From NCBI GenBank assembly GCA_905182995.1, contig CAJJDP010000116.1, positions 158,684 through 222,683 of the forward strand: DNA of 64,000 nt. The letters run 5' to 3'. Positions within the stretch are counted from its first letter, which is position 1. Each line of letters begins with the position of its first letter. Below are positions 11,415-23,591 of this stretch, one piece after another. Made by a program: the position numbers and the translations under genes. The notes beneath the pieces were generated by a model, which was not told the DNA's origin, ran no database searches, and worked only from the letters and a program-made list of their open reading frames with translations. The stretch comes from Paramecium octaurelia (Eukaryota; Ciliophora; Oligohymenophorea; Peniculida; Parameciidae).

Positions 11415-12338
11415 TCATTAATTATCACAATTTACTACATCTACCAATATCCTTTCCACGTATTATTTCTTTCTACATCCCAAATACTCAAACCTAAATT
11501 CGATTTCAACATGATAGCAGACAATAATTTTCTGAGAGAAGTTTGCAGTAGGACAATTGTTGGGAATTATAAGATTTATTTAGAAATTTTTTTAGATCCC
11601 AAATGGCACTTTTATTCTCTCTTCTGGACATGATAAAATCCTTCTGGATAATATTTTCCAATAATCTTGGCGCTCTAATATTCCTAAAACCAATTAAGCC
11701 TTTATGCTTTCAATATTAATTGTAGTGCGCCTGTTGTCTACTCCCAACCAAAAGGAAAGCGTTTCACCCGATCTAAAATTTTTATTTTCAAAGTCATACC
11801 AGAACTCAATATGCTATTTATTATTTTATATTTATAGTACTTATTCATCTCCTAAAAACCATTATCTTGTTACATACGAAAGCTATTTTATTATATTTTC
11901 TATCTTGTTTTGATAAGTTCTCTTAATGAATATTCGTTCCTCGCATAATTTCTTTTGCTTATCCTTTACATTATGATCTTAAAAATTTAGATAACTTCTT
12001 ATAAAATATTTGATGTATATCTATTCATCTTAATTCCATGTATTCAATTCCATACTCTGTAATTAAGGACTCAAAATAGAAAAGTATTTCTCAAATTGCC
12101 CAATTTCATTTGGATAACTCAACATTATAGTATTTTCAAACACTTATTCCGAATATAGCATCTTCTTCTTGAGATATCTCTCGGCCACGCATATGAGTTA
12201 AACATAAGCCTTAATTTCAGAATCCTAGACAGAATAGGAAACACTTCCTTTTATTTCTTCGCCACAAAAATAGTTCTTTTTTTCTAATATCATTACAAGA
12301 TCGCCTTTAATCTCTTTCTTTGATCCTTATGATCCCAT
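11415..12338 (-). CDS. Arrestin-like domain protein
   Basis: A single exon of 307 residues from ATG at 12338 (MGSQGSKKEIKGDLVMILEK) to TGA at 11415. The N-terminal domain has FCGEEIKGSVSYSV, the beta-strand pattern of alpha-arrestin/Vps26-type folds. The C-terminal domain has IPNNCPTANFSQKIIVCYHV, which fits the conserved arrestin_C segment where IP is followed by ...YYV. Arrestin-fold proteins act as adaptors linking membrane cargo to ubiquitin or coat machinery. An N-terminal MGSQ is a possible N-myristoylation site (Gly at position 2, Ser near 6), which would fit membrane attachment; this is inference. The frame continues open after the stop into a two-helix segment. Confidence 0.65.
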
Positions 12339-13161
12339 TTTTTATAATATTCTTGATATATATTTAAATAATTTTTTAAGCAAATACCAAATGATCTCTA
12401 ATTTTAAAATACCATCAATTAAACTAGAAAATTAAATGATGAAGACGAGAGCTTAAAAACTAAGATCTAGAAAAGAATTCCTCGTACATTTTATTATTCC
12501 AAGTAATCAGTATATGAAATATTTCTAAATGTTATAAAAAAATGTTATTTTTAATTAATACATATATGAGATATGATTGACTCCATTTGGTTATTTCAAG
12601 ATCTCTTTCAGATTTCTTCAACAATAACACTATTCTAATTTCAGAAATAAAACATATTCTAACAATTAATAGTTGAAGATATATAAGCTGTTTTTTCCTA
12701 AAAAAGATCGTTTCAATCTTAAGGTTCTAATTTTATAATTCCGAATTTTAATTCTTGCTAGTATTTGATATCATAGTACCACCTTATACAATTTTTATGG
12801 ATTCTGTGAAATAAAAAGTCTTAAATAACAGTTTACCCTGTTTCTTTTCGTTAATAATGATTACAAAACTGAATAGGTTACAAAAACTTCATGATAAAAA
12901 AATTGACGAATTAAAAACTAAAATAATTAAAATTAACAATTTTTTTTGCTCAATAGATAAACATATAGATATTTTATTTTCATATAATGAAAATTCTATA
13001 TATATTATTGATTGTAATTACAAGTCAAATTCATTGAATTAACAGTAACTTAATTTTTAACAAATAATAATACACTTTTAGAAATAAGTAAAATATAATG
13101 GGATAAAACATGTAAGTACTTTTACAAATTTATAAATAATATTTAAATTAATTTCTAGTAT
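12339..13161. other. Spacer with low-confidence ORFs
   Basis: No gene that I would defend. Minus-strand reading from about 12774 gives a coding-like stretch (NTSKNQNSELQNQNLKIETI) and plus-strand reading from ATG 12857 gives MITKLNRLQKLHDKKIDELK, but neither has a recognisable domain. The second runs into the antisense of the next gene. Either may be a remnant. Confidence 0.4.
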
Positions 13162-14812
13162 TCATTTTTAAGAAATCTTACTCTTAGATATGATTTTTTA
13201 AGCAAATAATTATTAAACTGAGAGCTATGTTTTTTTTAAAGAAGTTTTACTTTTTGAGGTGCCGCTGTTGTTGATTCTTAAGGTTTCAACGTTGGATTAA
13301 GTTTTTTTTTTGGGATTAACTTTTGGACTTTCGAGCATAGCTTTATATTGTTAAAATGAAGATTTGATATTGAGATTATTCATGTTTAACTAATTAATGT
13401 TAATATTGATGTTTGCTGACAAAGGAATTGATGACTACGAAGTATAAGCTTTAAACAATTTATCTGTGGATTTTGTATGACTCAAAGGTTGTTTAAAGTC
13501 TATTCCTATATTATTTTGAATGTTATTTGAAGCCTATTTAGCGTATTTATTTGGAGAATTGATTTCAGTATAATGAGTTTGCGTTTAACTTTTCTTGTGT
13601 TTAGATTACTAGTTTATATTATTAGAGCGATTAGGTTTAAGGATTTATTGGGATTAAATTAATTTTAACTATTCAGAAGAGATGCTTCGTGTGCTCATTA
13701 TCTGATGAATACTATTTTGTTGTGATTGATAATTAGATATAAATATAGGTTTGGCTTATTATTTCACATTATGATGATGGCAAGGATTGGAATGATTGAT
13801 TGCAATCATTTGCTATTTCAAGAATTTCTTAAATTCACCATCTCCATTGCTATTATTTATTTGTTTGTTAGAGGATAGCAATGACTTTTAAGAAGTGTCT
13901 TTTGAGAGTGTTTTGAAATGTAATTTTTAAGAAGGGGAATTCTACACAGTTCTTTTACTAAATCCGGGATCATTTGTATGCAATTTATCCTTGTAAAATT
14001 AAGTATTTTTGGATATCAATTATTTGAGTAATTTTAGATTAGAGGGCTATTATGAAGTCTTAATTTGTTGATTATTTACCATAGTTATCCAAGTGGCATC
14101 AATGTTCTAATAATTGGAGGATCAAATACCACAATATCTTCGTTTCCCTTTGATTTCAACATATCCCTTAATAAGGAAAGACTGGATACTTGGGTCTGTA
14201 ATGTAATACTGTTGAGCACCTTAATATCTTCTTATAATTTCTCATATTCTATGGATCTTATGAATGAATACCAGTGCAGTTGCTATCCTCTTCAATTGGA
14301 ATACCAAGCATTAATTTAATTTTCCTATACTCCAGTTGTCTAAAATTAGATGTAGAAGTACTTCTTTTTTTCATAAAAGTAGATTGCTAAATCTGAGAGC
14401 TTTGGCTAAAACATTCTAGGAATATCCTTGTGATATTTGTAATATTCTAAGAGTTGATCAAACTTACCTGATTGATCTCTATATGGATAATATCTATAAG
14501 AATGAAAGTTTCATAAAAAAATACCTCTTCAAAAATTCATCTTGATCGCCATATGCCAATTTGTCTTTATATTATATAATCCATTATATAGGCTTAGTGG
14601 AAAAGAAATCCTCAAATTTTTTACCTCGCCATTGGGATGATGAATATTTTGTATAAAGTGCCTGTAAATGATTTTACTATTTTATTTACTCTATTCAAAA
14701 GCGGAGCGAAATTAATCTTAATGATTGGTAATCTTCCATATTTCTAACAAAATAAACAATCTTCTTCTGATGTAGATTTCTAAATTAATATAAGATCATC
14801 ATTTGCTTTCAT
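13162..14812 (-). CDS. Unknown protein with Gln/Asn/Ser-rich C-terminal half
   Basis: 496 residues once six introns (22-33 nt) are removed; the exon sum is exact. The N-terminal 220 residues are compact and conserved-looking (CLFCQKYGRLPIIKI, KFEDFFSTKPIQWIIQYKDK, YYKYHKDIPRMF, then a basic YFYEKKKQLEYRKIKLMLGI) and carry a CxxC pair. The rest is low-complexity Ser/Asn/Gln with basic patches, typical of disordered ciliate proteins. The start, MKANDDLILI, lies only 39 bp below the PACRG-like stop at 14852 on the same strand. I recognise no family; cytoskeletal or regulatory roles cannot be told apart. Confidence 0.6.
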
Positions 14813-14851
14813 AACTGAATATAAATTATATATTTTATATTTTATAATTTC

Positions 14852-15680
14852 TCACATATTCGTATAAGTAGGAATTGCTGCTTTGATTACTTTCAATGTG
14901 TCTGGTCCCTTTATATTATGATACAATATAATTACTCCATTATCTTGTATTTATCTTAAAACATCTTGTATAATTTCCTTCTGATTCTTTTTATCCATTC
15001 TTTTACTCAATGGCACTAGGAGATTCTTAAGATGACTATTGAGATGAGAACCTATAGTATTGGAGAGTAATCTAAATTCAGTCATAATAAGTGTTACTTT
15101 AAAATTTCCAAAGAGGACATAAAGACTTTGTCGTTTTAACTAGATAAAGCAGTTCTTAAAGGCCAAACCAATTTTGCCAGAATAGGTATGACTTTCTCTT
15201 GTGCATTCTAAAAGATTATAAAATTTAAATTTAAAACTTATTCATTGAGCATATCTTTTATTGCATTAGTGGCAATGAAGCAATATGGATGGGCTTCTTC
15301 AACCAAACCTTCAAAGCATGTAACCATTAATGGGTCATAAGGCAAGTGACCTATTTCAACTCCTTAATTCCATTATAATTTCATTGTATTACAACCATGA
15401 TTCACTCTACAAGGAATTCCACCAGCATTGTAGACATAGGCAAATGAATTTCTTTATTATTAATTTATAACTACGTTTTCTATTTAGATTTATCAGAAAA
15501 AGGATCAACTGTTTTGATATTAGTCAGTTTTTAACTTGGCAATTAAGTAAATCCCTGTTTAGGTTGTTGTTGAATTTGCTATTGTTATTATTGTTATTGT
15601 GGCTTCTATTATTATTGCTTTCCAAGAGATCTTGTTCTGTTTAAAACAGCTGGAGGCTGAGATTTCTTTTATTATTACAT
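14852..15680 (-). CDS. PACRGL: PACRG-like protein
   Basis: 249 residues after removing introns 15452-15474, a 30-nt one near 15210-15240, and 15072-15097. After a Gln-rich N terminus it reads VDPFSDKSK, AYVYNAGGIPCRVNHG, LQWN, LPYDPLMVTCFEGLVEEAHP and NAIKDML, matching the PACRGL pattern of an SxYxxGGIPCRLxHG segment, a PFDP segment and an EGLxExxHPY segment. A C-terminal alpha-solenoid follows, ending in AAIPTYT, also seen in PACRGL. PACRG family proteins bind tubulin and sit at the inner junction of ciliary doublets; PACRGL is a conserved ciliary relative. The 30-nt intron begins GTTTTA and is divisible by three, so it could be retained, but the family alignment favours splicing. Confidence 0.85.
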
Positions 15681-15710
15681 TATTATTAGTAATTAAAATT
15701 AAAAATAACA

Positions 15711-17978
15711 TCACTTTTCCAATATCGAGATTATAGAGCTAATGTTGAATTCTGGATGGAAATAAACATATTCCTGAATTGTATCTAAATCATCACTGCT
15801 TACAATATCTTAGAATTTGAATGTTGAAGGATATAATTATTAGCTCCTATAATCTGTTTTAAAGCCATCCCAAAATTATTAACTACCAGGTTGTATTGAG
15901 GGTTGAATTGATCCTTGCTTGTGACTTGATTTCATTTATTCTAATAATATCTTATCTGAAATAAAATCTCCATAGCACTCTTTTGAAATAGTAGGTATAG
16001 TTATAGTTCCTTTGCTTTGTCCAATAATAATATTTCTATCAAGGAATTTCTAACTTTCGGTAGGTTCATCTTGATAAACCTGTAATTACTCATTGTGACT
16101 GCTGCTCTCGTTACTTTCAATTTCTGAACGAACTGTTACGCTTATCTATTGCTTTATTTTTTTCTTCAAATTATCAATAATATCTTTACTAAGTAGATTT
16201 TAAAGGCTTAGGGTTCCCTCTTTACTCTTCTTTAAACTTGACTTCTTTTATTCTATTGAAAATAATCTTTTAATATCAATTTGTAAATATCTTTTTAAAC
16301 TTGGCATTTCCTCATTAAATGAAATCCTCTGCATATCAGGCATCTATAATTCACATAGGATGTATCTCCTTCAAACAATATTCTATTTTTTATCATATGG
16401 AATGTTTCCTTTTATATTTAAAGTAACTTACTATATCTTAATTTGTATTCAAACATATTTTAAAATCTTCTTCTTTTATGAACAAAACCAAGAAATTATT
16501 GTTTAGTTCTAATAATACTAGTATTATGTACTTATTTTTATATCTGAAATGTTCTTTTAAAAACAATCAATCAATCCAAACACTTTGTCAATCATAATCT
16601 ATTAATATTACCTCAATCCTTCCTTTTTGAAACTGATTAACCCTTATCCCTTTAGAATCAAATACAAACCACGATTTTTATTAAAATCTATTTCCTTACT
16701 TTTTCTCAATACTTTAATCTTTTCTGATAAGTTGATTATAAATTGTTTTGTAAAAATATGAGAAATTTCCAAATAATCTTCCATTATTTGTTGATTAATG
16801 ATTTTCACAGCATTTTGACCCATCTTAAATATAGGGTATAATTACTTGTTTTGTGAGTTAACTGTTATTATTAAGCTATGTAACCATCTTAAGTTTCTCA
16901 AGTAAATTTCCTTTATGATGCCAAATGTAATAATGCAGAATATGCACATCAATTTTAGGCCTATTCAACAATTCAACTTTCTTTAATCTAATCTAAATTA
17001 TGACATCAATTGAATTGAATAACATGATCAATCCTACAATTTAACTAAATATCATAGTTAAATCAGAATATGATTCAATTACATAATAATTTGCTTAAAA
17101 AGTGAAAAAATTAATATTTATAAATAGTGAATCTCTATACCTAAGTTGAAAATCATTTGAGTATAGAAAACAAGTAAATAGATGAATTAAATATAGATAA
17201 TAAACGATGATCTTTGAGATAGCCAGATAGTTAAAGTATTTTTCTATATTAAGTTATAATCTATTTTACTTTTTGTAATTATGAGTAGCCTAAAAAACTT
17301 TTCGATCTGATTATAGCCTTCATAAAAAAAATAAAAGGACAAAATTATTACTATTACTTATGTATTCGAAGTAATCAGAATCAAAAGTAATCCTATTAGC
17401 AAGATGTTTGTTATAATAAAGTCATCAATTAGTTTGAATTTGTAAATGGCTGAAAATTTCTCTTTTTGCTTGATTTATATAAACTAACATAAGATATAAG
17501 TTAGAGTAATGATTAGAATATAAAATAATAAAAAGTAATATAAATGATTAATTCTCTCATCTTCCTCAAACAGAATAAGATGAGGCAATAAGAGTGATAA
17601 TAAGGCTTTAAATATGTTGTTCCATAATGTTAAAAGACAATTTATGAGTAATGCAATTTGTGAGGCAGATTAAATTTCCTAAATTTTTTTCTTTCTATTT
17701 TAGCTAAATGCTTGCTACTCCTTTCTTGGCCCATAAACTTCATCCCATCGATTGCCATTTTCAAATAGAATCTGATTGATTTGATCGTAAACATTGGGTG
17801 TCTACAGTTTACTCGATGAACCAGAGTTATCAATATAAAAACTTTCAAAAAATGATGGTGGCTCTAAACATTCATCTTGATTGGATTTGGGAGAATTTTT
17901 GGCAATTTTTGCAAATTTCTTTTTATGTAATACTATTAATAAAGAATTTTTGCTACCATCATCAAGTTACGAATTCAT
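15711..17978 (-). CDS. Six-TM voltage/cyclic-nucleotide-type channel with unusual filter
   Basis: 715 residues after removing introns 17244-17269, 16824-16845, 16509-16531, 16409-16431 and 16164-16189. After a polar N terminus come hydrophobic helices (FKALLSLLLPHLILF, YYFLLFYILIITLTYILC, NILLIGLLLILIT, VIVIILSFYFFYE), a weakly charged S4-like part (KFFRLLIITK), S5 (IVYYLYLIHLFTCFLY), a pore-like loop and S6 (QIVGLIMLFNSIDVIIQ). A C-linker leads to a cNMP-binding-type domain (NKNRGLYLILKGQGLISF; FLVLFIKEEDFKICL), then the zinc-knuckle-like CLICRGFHLMRKC often found in Paramecium channels. Family members sit in the surface or ciliary membrane. At the filter position I read ESYSD where GYGD is expected, so K+ selectivity is doubtful. 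It starts at MNSQLDDGSK. Confidence 0.75.
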
Positions 17979-18519
17979 TTTTTCAATATAGATATTATTT
18001 AAAAAGACTCTCTCTTATAAATATTATAAATATTATTTAAATATTAATTAGATATTTATTTAAGGAAAATTAAGAATATCGAATTATTCTTAAATAATTA
18101 TCCTTTTCATCCTTTTTTTTATTTATTGTTCATTTACAAAGGTTCTTTTGAAATTAATTGGGGATTATTTAAGAATTTTAATTTCAGATGAAATAAATTT
18201 TCATTTCTCAGGTTTTCCAAAATTGGGATTTCACTTATCAATTATTTTTTAGCTATACTGGAAGATGCAACATTGTTATTTTAATTTTATACTTTATTAG
18301 TATAGATTAAGTTAAATATTAGTTGTGTTATTTAATCCATAATCATATTTTATTACATCTATACATTTTATGAAGCTATTAAAAGAAAATAGTGTGTTCT
18401 CGCCACCGCAAATTGATAATAATGAAATTACTTAATATCTTATATTTTTAATTTCATTGACCCTTTATTGATCATGAATCAACAATGAATTTATTTATCG
18501 CGAGCACCTATTAAGTAAA

Positions 18520-18816
18520 TCAACTTTATATAATTTCACTTTCCCATATTATTAAGATCATATTTAAAAATATATAATTTATAAAAAGTAATTCATCTTA
18601 ATTCTAGTTTTAGAACAACTTTAATTTAACCTCTTATCTAAAATTGCAAATAATCTATCTCTTCATTTTAAATTGTTCTTTCTGAGCTTGTTTAATGAAT
18701 TCGATAGCATTTTGCCTGTAAGGTCCTTTTTTTATTGTAAAAAGTGTATACACTTCCCACTTTTTCTATTAGATCTCCTCGAATATCTCGAACAATTGAA
18801 TGCAAATGGTTTTCAT
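18520..18816 (-). CDS. Short ORF or gene remnant
   Basis: 98 residues from ATG at 18816. The first 55 (MKTICIQLFEIFEEIQQKKW, then GPYRQNAIEFIKQAQKEQ) have the composition of a real ciliate protein, and the frame is open upstream of the ATG for about ten codons before a TGA. The tail becomes hydrophobic and less convincing. No family is recognised. It may be the last part of a decayed gene. Confidence 0.25.
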
Positions 18817-19924
18817 TCCCTGTTTATGATTAACATAAAAAGATACATCTTTGTATCATCTTTGATATTTGCCTAAAGGGTTAAAATTTATTGATAGAAA
18901 ATCATGAAATATACTGTGTTTGCTTATTAGAAATACATCGTGACTTAATATTAGTGGTAATATAGACTAGATCACACTCAATTCATATAATATATAATTA
19001 TTTGAAATAGAAATAATTTTTACCAAATACAAAAAGATTTTTAATTTGTATTTTCTATTCATCCAGGTTTGATAATTAAATAATGGACCAATTGATCAAA
19101 TCTTTAGATTCTAGATGCAACCCTTTTAGTTACCAAATATAATTTTAGATCATTTATCTCTTAACTTAACTTTCAACTTAAGTCTAATTTTGTATCAGAC
19201 TGCATTTACAAATTACAATTCATATATTATAATTTATTGAATATGTTAAACGCATCTTATTCTTTAATTTTAACGAAATCAGTTTTTGATTACTCCTCCA
19301 ATTTATAGCCCTATTAAATCATTTGTAAATCCATATAAGTAGGTATTTAGTATTATAATTTGATAAATATTTATCGATTGTATCCTATAGATACTTTCTT
19401 TTGTTTTTAAAGTTATTGGAGCGGATTCCATATATCCTTACAATATATTAAAAAAAAAATTATATTTAACAAATTGAATATTTTATTTTTGCTTGCATTT
19501 CATCTATCACATTTAATATACTAATAATACAATGAGATAATAAATGTCCTATGTTTCCTGAATAGCATTTGTTGTTATTCTTATTTATTTTGTAATTTTT
19601 AATTTGTAATTATTTCTCTAATTTCTATTGCTATTCTTTTAAATAAATAATTATATGTATAATAATTTATGGCTGTAAGAATAAGATTATTTGAACTTAA
19701 TTTGGCATCTGATAATTCAACTTTAGTATGAAAGCTCGATTAATAATAATATTATTCAATCAATTTAATTTACAAAAAAAACTGAGAAGTTTCTGCTAGA
19801 AATTTTTTTTCAAGTTGTGTATACCTGCAGATGAAATATAGCTGAGATGATTTAAATATGGAATAAAAAGGAAAGAAATCCCAAATGAAAAGAAATTAAA
19901 AAACACGGAATAGCGCCCAGAGTA

Positions 19925-20173
19925 ATGGTTTCAACAAAAGAAGTAACTCTTTAGCAAGTCTGCTAATTTAAATAAATCAGAATATTTTAAATATTTTCAT
20001 AATTAAGAGAAAGTTTATTATGGGATTATGATAATATTGATTACTAGAGTTATATTTAAGTAAACTATTTAGATCCAATATGTTTAAGTTGTTTAATTTC
20101 AAATCAGTCTAAACAAAAGAGTCCAACAATTATTATAGTCCTAATTTCAAAGTTTGCTTTAAACAATATATGA
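19925..20173 (+). CDS. Short ORF, unknown
   Basis: 82 residues from ATG at 19925 (MVSTKEVTLQQVCQFKQI) to TGA at 20171. Two CxxC-like cysteines occur near the middle (DPICLSCLIS). No homology is recognised and no intron is obvious. It could be a small gene, a remnant, or chance in this TGA-poor code. Confidence 0.2.
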
Positions 20174-20270
20174 TATTTTAATAATATTTTACATCAAAGT
20201 AATTATACTAAAAATATTGTGATAAATTTTTCAATTTTAATAAAAGTATTATAATTTTTGTTAAAATTTC

Positions 20271-22549
20271 AAATGGTACCATTACCAGAACGCCAGCTTT
20301 AAACTATTCAAGAAATCTTGGATCCTGAGACAAAATAGACCAATATCTGAGATTTAGAATAAGAGGAGAGAGCTAATCCCAAACCTGCTGCCCATCCAAC
20401 TTCAGTGAGCCTCTGGATTGTTATAAATACATGCTTAACAGTTTTTCATTAAATCTTAATGAATAGCACCACATCCAAGTATAGAAGGATTAGTAAATGG
20501 TAATGTAGTTCCAACCTATCTCATTTATACAATCCTCAAATAGATGTTTAGTCAATTTTTTCCAAAGTTTCTTTTTATTCGTCCATAGATTCTTGTATTT
20601 AATGTTAAAAATATTTGGATGAGAATAGTTCTGATTAAAAGATTCTGACCGTCTCTATTTAATGGAAGACTGGATAATGTATTGCATCTACTTCATCAAT
20701 ATATAAACATCTCCTCTAAAAACAAAAGCATCAAAATTTTTCTCTATTAATTCAATTTGATGAGCAGAGGTGTAACAACTCAATACGGCATTTTCATTAA
20801 TGTAATAGGTGTCACTTTTCTTCTGCTTGGATGATCAGGAGCCACTATTAATGAATAAAGATTCAATATAATTAAAAACACAAATACGTACTTTACAGAT
20901 AAGATTGGAGAAAGATTATCAATGATTTTGTATTTCAAGGATATTTACCTTATTTCTCTGTTTTTATACCTCAATTCTACTCTTAATTATCCCTAGAGGA
21001 TGCAATGGAATTTTATGTAAGCCTTGGCCCAGGTATTATATAAGAATTCTATTATTTATTAATTTGATCTTGTAGAGAACGGAATTAGAATCGAAACAAT
21101 TTTCTTAACATAAATTCTGTAACAAACTTGCTTAGAGTAGTAGTTTTTAAAACAGATGGTTCCTCAATTTTCCCTTTATCGTATCTAAATAAAACCATCT
21201 TAATATAAAATTAAATATAGCGATAAATAATTATTAAGTTTGATTTTTAATCATTTTAGTTATGTATTCAACTATCTGTCAGTCAGGAATTTTATTTTTT
21301 TTTATCTAAGTGCTCCATATCCAGCCTATATAAATGGATTTGCAATCTAGTTCAGATTCAAGTTCTTGCTTTTAGGAGGATAATTCTCTTGTGGTATGGT
21401 TTTTTTGACCAGTGAGGATATCTCGTCATTTTAAAATAGATGATTATTCACCCTGCTATTTAAAACTGGTGCAATAGGTTGAGTAAGCATGTATTTAGGA
21501 TCGTCATATACTCTTTTAGGTATTGCTACAATTTCATACTAATCCAAATTAATTTTTTGTAGATCTTGCAAAAATCTGTGAGATGGATATCCTGATAATG
21601 TTGATGGAGTCATGTCGAAATCAGTTTGTTATTGTAGGATGGCCTCAGCATTTTTCTTAAATTTCTGGAAGAAGTATGATTATTAAATGAGATTGGTGTT
21701 AGTGTTGGTCTGTGTATTTGATGAATCAAATTGTTTTTTGATAGGTTGAGATGTACTCTAGAGAATGCCTAGAACACCATTTTTATTCATAGTTGAGGTT
21801 CTTCCTTAAAAGCGAGCCTTGAAATCCATATGCTATTAAATTATTTTTATATCATTTTCACAATAGATGGCGATGGAGTATGTATTGAATTTACATAAAT
21901 TAACACATGAATATGTTGGCATTAATATAAGTAATTGAAAATATAAGGAAAATGAAGTTATAATACATTTCATTATTGATCTTCGACAGTTTCATCGCAT
22001 TCTTTAATACCCAATACATCAAGAGTAGAGATAATTTAATTAAATTTATTGTTCAACCCAGTATCTTACTAACTATCAGCCAAATTTAAATTGATATCAA
22101 TGCTGCATTCAATTTTTGCACCCATTTAATTCATAAATTAGCCAAGAGTATTCTTTTTGGTGTCTTAGCCAACCTGGGTTTCGTTGGCTGAATTACCCAA
22201 ATCAACACTTGATTATATATTACCCAGATCCCCAAAGTAANCTTTACAGATAAGATTGGAGAAAGATTATCAATGATTTTGTATTTCAAGGATATTTACC
22301 TTATTTCTCTGTTTTTATACCTCAATTCTACTCTTAATTATCCCTAGAGGATGCAATGGAATTTTATGTAAGCCTTGGCCCAGGTATTATATAAGAATTC
22401 TATTATTTATTAATTTGATCTTGTAGAGAACGGAATTAGAATCGAAACAATTTTCTTAACATAAATTCTGTAACAAACTTGCTTAGAGTAGTAGTTTTTA
22501 AAACAGATGGTTCCTCAATTTTCCCTTTATCGTATCTAAATAAAACCAT
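20271..22549 (-). pseudogene. FARS2: Mitochondrial-type phenylalanyl-tRNA synthetase, decayed
   Basis: Reading 22549 to 22242 and then on from 20890 (the block between is an assembly duplicate) gives an N terminus MVLFRYDKGKIEEPS, then in other frames HPLGIIKSRIE, KIIDNLSPILSVK, PDHPSRRK, YYINENAVL, YTSAHQIELI, FDAFVFRGDVYIDEVDAIHY and PVFHQIE. Next come LPFTNPS, LGCGAIHQDLMKNC, VGWAAGLGL and SQDPRFLEQFK. This order is that of the single-chain organellar PheRS, which charges mitochondrial tRNA-Phe. The pieces occupy several frames, and the stretch between LPFTNPS and LGCG is shorter than in FARS2, lacking roughly 15-20 residues of the usual active-site region. I count at least five frame changes. 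A working paralogue must exist elsewhere. Confidence 0.75.
20891..22240. repeat. Direct repeat copy 1, broken by N at 22241
   Basis: Recurs at 22242-23591, offset 1351, with no difference that I found. It contains a complete copy of the 192-residue gene (21251-21829), the start of the PheRS remnant and the last 270 bp of the kinase gene (from 21970). Kinase and PheRS read continuously only if one copy is removed. Confidence 0.9.
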
Positions 22550-23591
22550 CTTAATATAAAATTAAATATAGCGATAAATAATTATTAAGTTTGATTTTTA
22601 ATCATTTTAGTTATGTATTCAACTATCTGTCAGTCAGGAATTTTATTTTTTTTTATCTAAGTGCTCCATATCCAGCCTATATAAATGGATTTGCAATCTA
22701 GTTCAGATTCAAGTTCTTGCTTTTAGGAGGATAATTCTCTTGTGGTATGGTTTTTTTGACCAGTGAGGATATCTCGTCATTTTAAAATAGATGATTATTC
22801 ACCCTGCTATTTAAAACTGGTGCAATAGGTTGAGTAAGCATGTATTTAGGATCGTCATATACTCTTTTAGGTATTGCTACAATTTCATACTAATCCAAAT
22901 TAATTTTTTGTAGATCTTGCAAAAATCTGTGAGATGGATATCCTGATAATGTTGATGGAGTCATGTCGAAATCAGTTTGTTATTGTAGGATGGCCTCAGC
23001 ATTTTTCTTAAATTTCTGGAAGAAGTATGATTATTAAATGAGATTGGTGTTAGTGTTGGTCTGTGTATTTGATGAATCAAATTGTTTTTTGATAGGTTGA
23101 GATGTACTCTAGAGAATGCCTAGAACACCATTTTTATTCATAGTTGAGGTTCTTCCTTAAAAGCGAGCCTTGAAATCCATATGCTATTAAATTATTTTTA
23201 TATCATTTTCACAATAGATGGCGATGGAGTATGTATTGAATTTACATAAATTAACACATGAATATGTTGGCATTAATATAAGTAATTGAAAATATAAGGA
23301 AAATGAAGTTATAATACATTTCATTATTGATCTTCGACAGTTTCATCGCATTCTTTAATACCCAATACATCAAGAGTAGAGATAATTTAATTAAATTTAT
23401 TGTTCAACCCAGTATCTTACTAACTATCAGCCAAATTTAAATTGATATCAATGCTGCATTCAATTTTTGCACCCATTTAATTCATAAATTAGCCAAGAGT
23501 ATTCTTTTTGGTGTCTTAGCCAACCTGGGTTTCGTTGGCTGAATTACCCAAATCAACACTTGATTATATATTACCCAGATCCCCAAAGTAA
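22242..23591. repeat. Direct repeat copy 2
   Basis: Second copy of 20891-22240; its right side continues into unique kinase sequence, so this is the copy joined to the true upstream context. Confidence 0.9.
22602..23180 (-). CDS. Unknown 192-residue protein
   Basis: A single exon from ATG at 23180 (MDFKARFQGRTSTMNKNGVL) to TGA at 22602, duplicated at 21251-21829 by the assembly artefact. It has a Ser/Thr/Asn-rich start, a short helical block (SYFFQKFKKNAEAILQQQ), a stretch with SGYPSHRFLQDLQKINLDQ and AIPKRVYDDPKYMLTQPIA, and a basic end. Pro- and Tyr-bearing short motifs of this kind are common in ciliate cytoskeletal proteins, but I can assign no function. It lies 53 bp above the PheRS remnant start and 140 bp below the kinase stop, all on one strand. 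Confidence 0.6.

Larger units (their letters stand above)
17979..20270. other. Gene-poor 2.3 kb, two weak ORFs
   Basis: The stretch is mostly AT-rich with TGA in all frames. Two pieces look coding-like: 18520-18816 (-) and 19925-20173 (+), listed separately. An imperfect inverted pair (TGTTCTCGC near 18390 and GCGAGCACC near 18500) flanks about 100 bp; I attach no function to it. Confidence 0.5.

Noticed and set aside
18390-18500. Possible retained internal eliminated sequence (inverted pair TGTTCTCGC/GCGAGCACC)
   Set aside because: The pair is imperfect and I cannot show TA borders or a Paramecium IES end consensus.
20280-20400. Plus-strand ORF starting MVPLPERQLQTIQEILDPET
   Set aside because: It is the antisense of the PheRS remnant, whose motif order is clear on the minus strand, and it ends quickly at TGA.
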